A stretch of 64,000 nucleotides of DNA from Wuchereria bancrofti (Eukaryota; Nematoda; Chromadorea; Rhabditida; Onchocercidae). The stretch is taken from NCBI GenBank assembly GCA_005281725.1, contig SSBO01000001.1, positions 4,448,399-4,512,398 of the forward strand, given 5' to 3'. Numbering within the stretch: position 1 is the first letter of the stretch; every line of letters starts with the position of its first letter. The notes beneath the pieces were generated by a model. It was not told where the DNA came from, made no database searches, and saw nothing but the letters and a program-made list of their open reading frames with translations. A program made the position numbers and the translations under genes. Positions 36,501-48,500 of the stretch are shown piece after piece.

Positions 36501-39500
36501 CTGCGGTGTCACAAGCCAGATCACTTTGGCGCATCGAATTAATCCGAATCAAATGGCATGGAGCACTGGTTGGTTGGGAACAACCGTTCCGGATAAGACA
36601 TATTACTTCCGGAAGATATGATTTTCAAGTTTTAAAGAAAATAACATTGAGCTAAATAAAATGCCGTATAGTTTGATCTAATTTCATCGATATTCGATTC
36701 TTAATTTCAAATATAGAAGTGTGTTATAGCAACAGAGAAGAGTGTCAAAGTACCGTATCCTTTTTAGGTATTTGGGTGTTATGGAAAATGTAATTCAACT
36801 GTACGACAAGGATAAAGCAGAATTCGATACAACTGCTTTCGTCATGTATCAAACTAAAGTAAAGCATTAATGTTATTACTAATAAATGTTTGTGGCAAAA
36901 GATGTTTGAATCACCTGGTCAAGCTTAGACAAGATCTAACAACTTGTAATTAAAAAGAATTTAGGATTTAAAGAAACAATTGTCAGAAGAAAAAGAAGAA
37001 GGAATGGGTATTGCAACAATTCGTTATGGTGAAACAAATGCTTTTATTCAGCACATCAAAACGGAGTTATGGCTTTCTTATCAGGTATCTCTTCAAATGA
37101 TAAAATGGTTTTCTGCAGTTGAAACTTTTTCTAGAACATCTAGCAAGATTGTTCAACTTTGAAGTCAAGATAATATGAAAAGACTGAAAAAACCATGTAC
37201 CATATACGTTAACACTAGTAAAAACGTGTCTTCGAGAAGTTTCATTTGAAATTTCCTAATAAATTTTTTGAAATGTAGAATTGTATACCTTTTTTATTGT
37301 CATTCAATTTTACATTATTTAGACATCGGAAACAACGAAAAAGGGTCTTGGAAAAGTAGAAGAAAAGAAAGCTGTAGCATTAAAAGACGGTCACATGGAC
37401 GATTGCTTCACATTTTTCATGGCACTTGAAGAAGAATCAAAATCGGCTCGTGTCATACGAAAATGTTCATCGGTACTCAATCGATTCTTGAGGTACTTTG
37501 GTTGTAGCCTTTTTTTTGTGATCGCTGCTAACATTACATACAACTTTTAAATTATGTCATGTCTCAGAGGTATCGAAGCATTGCAACGAGAAGGAAAACA
37601 AGCACAGGATTGGAATCGTGTCGATCTAGGCGAAGTGCTTAAGCTCATGGAGGATCTGATCGATTATTTTGCACAGCCAGATGAAGACGGTTAATCTTTG
37701 ATGAATTTGCAATATCCATGTCGACTTTCAATTGTTTACTGTTGACACATTGACAATTTAAGATTCATTTCAGATTTTGAAGCTAGTCAAAATCGTTTAC
37801 GTGCTTTGAGGAGTCGCCAAGATCTCTTTCAAGAAGAAGGTGTCTTGAATATGATTCTAGATACTATTGATAAATTTTCACAAATGGAAGCAGTGCGTGA
37901 TTTTGCTGGACTTCTTAATGAGGATACACAGGTCAAGATAATATTATTTTTTGATTTCAATGCAATGACAAAAATTTAAATGGAAATGTTGACTTTTAAT
38001 TGTTTTATAAAAATATGAAGCTGTTGATAGGATGAATGAAATTCAGCGATCAGGTTATTATTCATCAGCTGATTGTCAAATAATACGAGTTGATTTACAC
38101 TGTTGATATTTAATTTTTGAGATAGGGTTAATTATTCAATTCAATTTAGATGATGTGGGAAGAAATCTCTACTTACTTGTACCTCCTTGTTGCTGCAATG
38201 ATCAAAGGGAATCATTACAACTGCGCACAATTTGCATCAGCTCAGCGACTGCAATGGTTATTTGGACGATTATCAAATCCACAATCAGCAGAAGGTTCAA
38301 AGCAATAGAAAATGAAAAATTTGAAGCAAAAGCTCAAATTAAACTTTTTAAAAAACAATAGCCTTCAGGTATACTAGATGTACTATACTGCGTGTTGACT
38401 GAATCACCAGAAGCGCTGAATATGATCAATGAAAGTCATATCAAATCGGTGATATCACTTTTGGAGAAAGTCGGAAGGGATCCTAAGGTCATGTTTTTTT
38501 CAGTACGTGAAAAATCCTAAGATATTATGATAATAGCTTTTTTGCAGATTTTCTTGTTTCTTCAACTGACAGGAGCATTTAATATGGTTGCATATTAGTT
38601 TCATTGTTTTATATCAATGACTAATAAATGATGTGAATATTGTAGGTACTTGATGTTTTATCATCACTCTGCGAAGGCAATGGGATGGCAGTACGAAGCA
38701 GTCAGAATACAATTACTCAATATTTATTGCCTGGAAAAGATCTGTTATTGCAAACGAAAATGAGGGATCATGTGAGCAGGTACGGCGATTCATTCATGCA
38801 AAATTTCCACTATTTCTGAAAGCTGGATATTTTTAAATACATAGTTATTGCCCACAACTCTTTGACAGAAGTGATACAGTTTGATGAGGTCATTTTTGCA
38901 GTTTAGCTCATACGTAAAAGTTATAGCATAATGACCGGAATTAATAGCAGTACAAAGTCCCACGTTTTTGAATAGCGGAATCTCTCTGAAAGGACTCTAG
39001 ACAGCCATTCAACATTCAAGATTCGATTATAATTCATGGAATAGAATATTGACAGTGTCAATAAAACTTAGCATATCTTCTGCAAATATGAAAAAAAAAG
39101 AGATATACATATGAATGAATCAGCCCATAAGCATTCATTTAAAGGCTATTTTTTTAATACCAGAATGAACTTGCAGAACATAAGGTAAGTAATCGAACTT
39201 CTATTTTACCTCTTTTGGGCAAGCAATTAACTGTTAACATTTTATTTCCATCATTTTCTACATTCATTGGAAAAAAGGTGTAATTTTAGTTAATGAGACT
39301 AATTATTTTATTTGCAGTATGACGCCTAATATCGTAGTTGGTGTCGTTGAAGGAAGCTCACAATTTCGACGATGGTATTATGAAGCTGAAGTTGAACATA
39401 TTGAGCAGATGACGAAAACAGAACCATACCTTCGGATCGGATGGGCAAATAGCATGGGCTATAAGCCGTTTCCTGGCTCTGGTGATGGGTAAGTTATTAT

Positions 39501-42500
39501 TATTGGTAAATAAGTAAGCTAGTTCCTGAAAATATCTTTTGGTTACTACCATTCTTTCAAACTTCTTTCAATCGATTTCAGAAAACTAATATTTGTGTTA
39601 TTTCAAAAGTCCAACTTCTTATTCAGTCACCTGTCAGTCTGTAATACATATTTGCAAGATTTCAATATTTAAATAACATAGAAGCATACATTCTTGCTAA
39701 TTTTCGTTTAGATGGGGCTGTATTGGTGTTGGTGATGATTATTATTCATATGGATTCGATGGTCGTTGTATTTATTGCGGTAGATCTTTTTTTTTAATTC
39801 TTCAAATTCAAATTGTCAAAGTATGAGATTTCAAATGCGCATTATGGTTGTTGGACGTATGTTAAATACAAGTATATTAGGACGTATATTAGTTATATTT
39901 AGTAACTAAAAAATTTAATTATATTTAGCAACTAAAAAACACGTTATTTGGACTCGAACACTGCAGAAAGGAGATGTTGTTGGTTGCTTGCTTGATCTGA
40001 ATATTCCAGAAATAAGCTTCACAGTCAATGGACAGCCAACTGCTGGGCTGTTTAAAAATTTCAATATTGACGGGTTTTTCTTTCCCGTTATGTCACTTTC
40101 TGCCAAAGTCAGGTATTCAACTTTACAGACATATTTTATATTCAATGAAAGGAAGAACTGAATCAACAGTTATTTGATAGACTCATTTAAAATCATTATT
40201 TGCTTAAGAAAGTTATGTAGGACTTTTGCAATGATTTACTTGTGCAATTGTGAGAAGATGTCTTGTTCATTACTTCGGAAATACAAGAAGTCACATTTCA
40301 GTTGTCGTTTCATGTTCGGTGGTATAGAAGGACGTTTGCGCTTTGGACCGCCCCCGGGCTTCAGTGCCCTAATTGAGGCAGCAGCAAATAAGTTGGAAAT
40401 TGGAGAATGCGTTTCTTTCGGTGATATTGCAAAGAATGTGTACACAGGTCCTAGCATCTTACGTCAAAACACGGAGCCATTCGTGCCGAAATTAGTCGAC
40501 ATCTCGACCGTAGTACTACCTCACTTCGCAATGGAAATACATGAAAAAATGGCGGAAAATTTGCATGAATTATGGGCAATGCGAAAAATTGAACTTGGCT
40601 GGAGTTATGGAGAGGTATGTAAGTTTTTTATATGTCCAAAAATAGCGTATATACGTAAGCCTACTGCGCCATTTTTTGTAAGACGAAGAAAGAATTATGA
40701 GTTTCCTGGGTTGTAGTATTTTGGTTTTTTGGCAAAATTTCGGAAATTTTAAAAGATGCGAAAACAGTCGATTAATATTAGAATTTATTATGAATGCTTT
40801 TAATGTTGTGGCTCTTTCAGTGCTGCTTTCCCAAAAGCCTTATTACAGGTAAGGGACGAGAAAACTCGGCGTCATCCATGCCTGACATCATTCCAACAAC
40901 TACCGCCGAACGAGAAAGCTTATAACATCAATCTTGCTATTGACACTATGAAGTAATACCATTTCCGTTTGTCTCAGTATGAATAATTGATGATGAGCCT
41001 AATATGAATGAGCTGAAAATGAATGAGCCTAATATCTAGAAGTTTATAAGTGTTAGAGAAAAATTAAGACAGATAAAATTACAAGTTATTGCTGAAAGGG
41101 ATGCCATCATCAAAATTGACAGTAATAGAACCACTCATATTATTGATCCTAACACTGGTCGATTGGTTCATTTTCAGAACAATTGAAGCTTTACGATATC
41201 ATATGATCTTAGATGAATCTCCAGTTCGTTTGCGACCTGTGCGTCTTCCTCAGAAGTAAGAATTTTTTTTTTTTTTTTTGAAATATTAGGGGAAAAACTG
41301 TGGAAGTAAGATCACAGTGTTCTAAGAATATAGGCAGTGAGGGATATACTTTGGCAACCTTTTTCTTAGTGTGTTGTGTTAGATTGCATGAAGTCCTTTA
41401 TGGTAATATGATCTTGTATATTGGTTATTTAGCTATCAACAAAGCAATGGATTTAAACCACAACCTTTGGATTCTCGTGAAATTGTCCTTGATGATAATA
41501 TGTTTTCATTAATTGATGCATTGGCCAAAAATACTCATAATGTTTGGGCTAGAGAAAAGATTCGTCGTGGATGGACTTTTGGCCTTAATGAGGTAGGCAC
41601 ATTTGTCATCTTGTTCTTGACACAGTGATCCTTGAAAATGATACGGTGTATTCCTTGTAAGAAATTATTTCAATTTCTTCCATTCTACAATTTTACAAGT
41701 AGATGTAGCAGATCCACACTCCTGCATCTTCTACTGGATTCTCGAATTTCCATTATTTCTCTAGAAACTCTTACTGCTGCAGTTTGTGAATATGAGCCAA
41801 AAACGAAGCCCACATTTGGTACCATATGAAGTGGTTGATCAGCGGATCAAAGAAGCCAACAGGGAATCAGCTACAGAATTTATCAAGACCTTGCAGTTGT
41901 TCGGAATTTTCTTGGAGTCGCCTGTTTTAGAACACGATGAAGGTATTTACTGATTTCATTGAATCGTTATAATTAAGCGAGTGAGAAATAGCATATATTT
42001 AAAGAAAATAATGCTTTTAATTTCTGAAATTCTCCACGAAAGCTAGCAATCAGAGATCGAAGGTTATGTCTCAATTTTTATATTCAAATGATAATTATGG
42101 CTCAGATGCGGAAAAGGAATTGAAAGTGACAAAAGCATTTTCGCGCACCTATCGTGCCGAAGCACTGTATGCGGTTTCCAGCGGGAAATGGTACTTTGAA
42201 TTTGAGGTGCTCACATCAGGATTTATGAAAGTTGGCTGGATGGATATAAGTGCACAGTCAACGGTCGATATTGGAACGGATGATCGGTCATATGGATTTG
42301 ATGGGTAATTTATTGTTTTTTTTTTTTATTTTTTTCTTTTTAATTCTTATATAACTCTAAATAATGAAACCCATTACGCTTTAAGCTGAATCTTTTTAAT
42401 TTTATTAAATATCATTTCTAGTTTCTATTGTTTATCTTATTAAAAAAAAAGTTCTTAACTTTGTTGAAGTTTGATTCCAGATATTTAGCCCGCAAATGGC

Positions 42501-45500
42501 ATCAGGGAGCTGGTACATATGGAAGGGAATGGAAAATTGGCGATATCGTAGGAGTGTTTCTTGATCTCAGCGATCATACAATATCATTTTCATTGAATGG
42601 CGAACTGCTATTGGTAAAATCTAAAACGATTTCAGAAATTGATTTTCTTCCAGAAATGGCGTACAATATATATTATTCAGAGTACTTGACGTTAACTGTA
42701 TTAAAATCAAATCAGTCTTCTACAAATGAGGTTACATTTCTTTAACTATCTCCATTGTAGGATCCTTCCGGATCAGAAATGGCTTTCGACAATGTTCTCG
42801 TAACAGATGGCTTTGTGCCAGCAATGACATTTAGTGCAGGACAGAGAGCAAAATTGAATTTTGGCCAAGACTCAAATAGCTTGAAATATTTCACCACATG
42901 CGGTCTACAAGAGGGATATGAGCCATTTTGTGTGTAAGTTGCGCATATTTTATTGCTTTCTATTTGAAAAAAAATTGATTTTCTTTGTAAAATCATCTCT
43001 TAAAAAGATTCAGGAATTACTTGCAGTACCTAAACTACTGTTTTTCGCTAAAGACTTTAGAAAAGCAAAAATATTTGTTTTTAATACACCGTTTTAGTTC
43101 TCTCTAAAATTTTTGTAATTTAATTTTCTCTCAAAATCTTTATTATTATTATTCTAAATTTAAAATTTAGCAACATGTACCGCCAAATGCCAATGTGGTA
43201 CGCTAAAAGATTACCTCAGTTTGAAGATATCGGATTAAATTCAACAATAGAAGTTTCACGAATACCGCCAACTGGAAACAATCCTCCATGTTTGAAGATT
43301 ACGCAGAAAGAGGTTTCATCGGCTGTTTGAAATGTTTTGTTTCCAATATTATTCAGCACTGTAAAACTCAGTATGATTTGCAGTCATCAGTAAGCTGAGT
43401 CAGTCATAGTTGAAAATAGTGATATGGCTCTGAAAAGTGCTAGCGAACATTTCTTCCACACTTCTTAATAAATACACTTTTATCGAGATCCTCTCTTGCT
43501 TGCATCCTTCAAAGAACTGCTTATTTTGATGGTTTAATAATGAATGAAATTGATAGGACATTCAAATTTGAATTTGTGTCTTAAAAACACTCGCATATTT
43601 CTCAATTTAAAAACAGCCCATGCATCATTACATACATTAAATGATAATTTCATAATTGAGAAACTGAACAGTAATAAGAGAAAGGATTGAATCCGCAATA
43701 TCCTTTGATTGAACTCACGCAACAGCGAGAAAGACCAGCGAGAGATGATATTTTTAAAAAAAACAAATTCCTATTGAAGAAGGTTTCTTAATATAAACTT
43801 GCTATCACAGGACGTTGCTATTATTTGAAATGCAACAACAATAACCAGGGAATATTCAGATTGATACAGGCGATATGACAGCGCAGGAAAAGGCTAAGAT
43901 GGAGTATATTCGATTGTCTCTACCTGTAAAATGTAATGAGAAACTTCAGCCTACAAAGTAAGCCTGTAAATGCAGTACTTGATTAAAATGTATGAATTAT
44001 AGGGAAGAAAAATATTCGATTTGATCAAATAAATATAAAAGATTGATGGTTTCAAGGACCAGTATGTCGACAGACAAAATCTGATTTAAATCATTTAATT
44101 TAATTTCAGAGATAAGGAGTCAGTAATGCGTTCTCTGCATGAAATTGAAAAACAATTGGCTGAAGAAGCGCAACCTGTACCTACGATTAGACATCCAGCT
44201 ATCCCAAAAGAATTTGGTGACGACACTAAAGTAAACAAGGCAAGTATTTCAACTGTAGCACCTGGGTATTGTGATATGCCTCCCAGTTCCTACATTTGTT
44301 CCATGCATGGCATATATCATATTGCTTCTCAGTCTTATCATCTGGTCATGTCATCTATGATATCTGTGTCTGATAGATATATGTTATGCTCGTTGGATTA
44401 TCGAATGAGTTCTAATTAAGTAGAATTTTTAATGAAATTGCCTTGAAGCTATCTTCCTCAGAAGATTGAGGGACTTGGTTACACTATGAGACCGAATCTT
44501 AACATCTCTTTTTGTTGGATTTCTTAGATATATGATTAAATTATAGTTTGATACAATATGTATAGTTCAATCAATAGTTATTATTGCAAAGGATATCATT
44601 GTCACAAGAGTTGAATGTACTGGTGTGCGCAGTGTAGGTTATAAAATTACTGTTATAACCCAGAATGCAATCATTTAGAAATCACTTGGACGATCGTTAC
44701 TGTCAGCTTTCAAACACAGTACAGAAGAAGATGAAAGTTCGGCACGCTCAAAACCAATATCGTTTGATGGTGACCATCATCTTGCAGAAACATCTACCAT
44801 AAGGTCTTGTTTAATGCTAACTTTTCAATGTCTTTTCAGTTTCCAAAATTTGAATTGTTTATAAATAAAGGAAAAATGGAAGAAAAACGATTTGAAAAAG
44901 AAAGCAGCAACATAATTGTTAACATCAAACTTTTAAAAATCCTCAACTAGCATGACCTTATTTAATGATGAAGTAACATTAAAACTTCAGCGTTCTCAGG
45001 CAATCATATATTAGCATTTGCTGTGAAGCTTAATTCATCAGTTCCTTATACTTTGTCCTATCAACATCTAAAAATTGCTTTGTATTAGAAATTTATTTTC
45101 AGTCTCGCAATCATTCATGGAGTTTGATTGATCAAAAAATTTTATCTTGTTCTTAAAAATCAGAAATATGATCCGCAAAGTTAGAGAATAATAGTTTTTT
45201 TTTTTAACAGATCTTGTGATATTTCTTTCAATCTAACAAATGTGAAATGTTGAAAGTTGAAAATACAAGCAACAATTGGACAGATAAATAATAATTAATT
45301 AGGTTGAAAAACGAGAAAGTAACTTTGTCTCTTTATAAAGTATCTTCTGATATTTTAGACTTAAATGTGTAAATGTTAGATCATTAGAAATTTCTCGGGA
45401 TGACTTAAGATCTGAGAATAATTCCTGGCTATTTTCTTTAAGTTTAATTAAAAATTGATGAATCCGGAATTTTACGATACTTTTTGGTATCTCATTACAA

Positions 45501-48500
45501 AACAGATCAGAACTTGTTCAGTAATGACGTTACTAGTTACGGGGCATTCATGAACCTCCTAACTCCAACTGTACAGTAAAAAACAATATCTTGTCGCTAT
45601 GAATTTCAAGAATATGTACCACCGTCTATCCAAAAAAGTTACAAACGTTGTCACTTTCAATTCATGATAAGTATATGACTTAAACATTTTATGAAAGCCT
45701 TACTGAGGTGCGTGTCGAATTCGAATCAGATCAGATGAATTTGTTTGTAATTTTTTTTTTGCAGTTACTTCTTCATTTTTTAACACATTTTACTGATATT
45801 GTTTATTTTTTGTAGTGATGATTGAGGCGAGTGCTTTCTTCACAAATTTTACGAAATAACAAGCCATCAATAAATTATAAGGCGTTTTATTAACATTCAG
45901 AAAGCATTTCTCTGTCCAATTTCACTTTTCTAGATGCCATAATGCAATGACATCTAGGGACTTTGTGCTATCCAACTACGCTTGATATGATTTTGATATG
46001 GCACCAAATGTGTGTTAGGTCAAGATAGAATGGTGCCATTTCTTCTCATGAACTTTGTTATATGAAAAATAAAGCAAGTTTAACAGAAAAAATCAGTTTA
46101 TATTTTTCCTCAGATATCCTCTTTCATTCTCCTTTTTCATCATTGATTTTCCAATCTTTTGTAGAATGTCTGGAAGTATGCTTGAATTATCAAGTACTGC
46201 TGAGCAACGAGACGGAAAGCACAAGCGAGGCGGTTTGATGGCGAGATTCCATCAAAGGAAAAAGTAAGATGGTTACTAATTTCAAGTATTAATTAGTCAT
46301 CCAACACCTTTGCTATTACACGTGCGTTCGTCATATTATATGCTATAGTATCATATGCAAGAATACATGCTTAAGGTATAATGGAAAGATACATGATGAA
46401 TGAATTATCGGTTGATTTATCTTCTCAAAAAAAAAAGTGAAAACACACAACATTAAAACACAAAACAGCTGTTAAATACCGTATCACTTAGCTATAAAAA
46501 TAAAAAACAGAAATAAAAATACACGGATGTTGCGTGTTATATATCGCAAATCCATTGCTGTCAACATTAATTCCGATTCCAATGCTTAATTACATCGCTA
46601 TAAAGATAGCAAAAGACGAGGGTGAGAAAATACCTATACTATTGTAAAGAAATTTTTCTAACCAAATCAGGCAAATCAGCATGCAACATGCAAACCTTAT
46701 AGTAACTCTACACTGTCTTCCCAGTTGAACGTGATACATTTAGTGGATGAAAGCAAAATTTTCCAGAGAAGGAATGTCGAGCGAAAATAAGCGCACCACA
46801 GGCATACTGGTAAATGGACATAGTGTAGATGCTATTTCTGCAGAAAATATACCGCCTTCCATGCCAAAAGATGACCAAGGTATTAATAATCGATTGCAAA
46901 TTTACACTTAAAAATTTCTATTGAATTTAAAAATCCGTTGCTTATGAAGACGGTGATGATATTGATCAGTTTTTATGAATGATATTGTTTTTCACATTCT
47001 TTTCTTTCTATTCTATTTCTATTCTATTCTCTCTTCCTATTTCTCCTAGAGACGTAAAATGAAATATGAAATATTTTTCTTTAAAAATATCTTCATAGCA
47101 ATAAAGCAATTAGTTATTTCTTCAGGTTCATGCAATTTCAAAAAGATATGAGAAAAAGCATTCGAAATTTTTGAAATGATTAATGTTACTGACATTTATT
47201 TTTGAATTTCATTTAAGATATGCCTCAATCAGGTCCTGGACGGTCCCGACGCGGTTTGATGGGGTCAGATAAGTGGAAAAAAAAGAACGAAAAATTGCTG
47301 GAGCGTCGGAGGCCATCGATTGCAGTTCTTGAACAAAGTGTTATTATAGACGGAAATGTACCAAGCGATGATGTGAAGACCATGATTGAACTCGGTGATA
47401 AGGTTAATTTTATCTTAAAAATAGCAATATTAATACTTTCTTATACATAAACTTATAAATACTCTATTGTGTTAGGATATTTGTTCTACAGATAGAAGGC
47501 ATCTTTATACTTCTCATTCTCATATTCAGATTGATGAATTTTACTACGCAATTCGAATTTTCCCAGGACAAGATCCTGCAAATGTTTGGGTTGGTTGGGT
47601 AACACCAAAGTATCATTTTTATGCGGAGCGTTTTGTTACTGGAGAAGCTATTCGGCGTTGCAAATACCAGGGAACGAGTGGAAATGTTAATGAAGGAGAG
47701 AGGTAATTAACTTTTTTAAAGCCTCGAAATACTTCGAAAGTGAAACTGCAAACAGAAATAAACTTGTCGATAGCTAATGTTTTAGTCTTCAGTCTTATGT
47801 TGTGATGGAGACGCTATAGACAGTATGGATTTGGACTTCAGTTCAAAATTTGTGCCGGAATTTAATTATTGATAACTTATTTGGAGCAATGTTTATCATC
47901 TTATAAGTGTAGACCCTAATGTTTGCAGGCAATTCAGATCAGTTATCTTAAGCACTCTTTTAATGATCACTGTTACTTAGAAATAAGCATCCCAAAGTAA
48001 TGCAGGTAACAAAACAATTTTGCAGCTTAGAATATCGGAACTGTTATGTGGTGAATGCCGCAGAGTTGCTACAATCAGTGCCAGAACCAGGGAATACTAA
48101 AGTATCCGGCTTGTTGATCGGTTGTATCATTGATACATCTATTGGAGAGCTATCATTTTTGGCTTCAAAACAAGACACTGGTTTTCGATTTAAGGTAAAT
48201 TTTTATCCTTTTGGCGACTAATTATTGTTGCAATTTTTGTATTATTTGTAGTAGTTTTTCAGTGTAAAATCTTGTGAAACTCTAAATTCAAATCCGGATG
48301 TTAGGTAACTGAAATACTAAAAGTAGAACTGAGTGACCTGTTGTAACTAAACAATTTATTTTTCATACTACAGCTCGAACCTGGTGCTATTCTCTATCCT
48401 GCTGCATTTGTAGCGCCTACAAGCGCTGAAGTTTTGCAATTCGAACTTGGACGAATAAAGGTATGCTTTTTTCTTATGAATTCAGTAATGTTTCTTTAAC

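Larger units (their letters stand above)
33554..36858 (+). other. unc-68: unc-68 block 1: N-terminal Ins145/MIR-type beta-trefoil domains
   Basis: Exons 33554-33613, 33738-33866, 33973-34068, 34293-34373, 35209-35284, 35393-35505, 36078-36180, 36293-36386, 36478-36615, 36768-36858; residues 1 to about 325. Motifs typical of RyR N-termini: [86 protein letters not shown]. In vertebrate channels this region forms the gating ring around the fourfold axis. Confidence 0.93.
43860..47402 (+). other. unc-68: unc-68 block 6: divergent basic linker between SPRY2 and SPRY3
   Basis: Exons 43860-43957, 44110-44230, 44679-44803, 46165-46263, 46767-46879, 47218-47402; residues about 1300-1545. Low-complexity, charged and Ser-rich sequence without a fold signature. 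Two related basic patches occur, [15 protein letters not shown] in the 99-nt exon 46165-46263 and [15 protein letters not shown] in exon 47218-47402. The 99-nt exon has equal phases at both ends and long flanking introns. Confidence 0.85.

Noticed and set aside
40236..40457. Minus-strand ORF across a unc-68 exon
   Set aside because: It is antisense to the strongly conserved RyR repeat exon 40302-40614.
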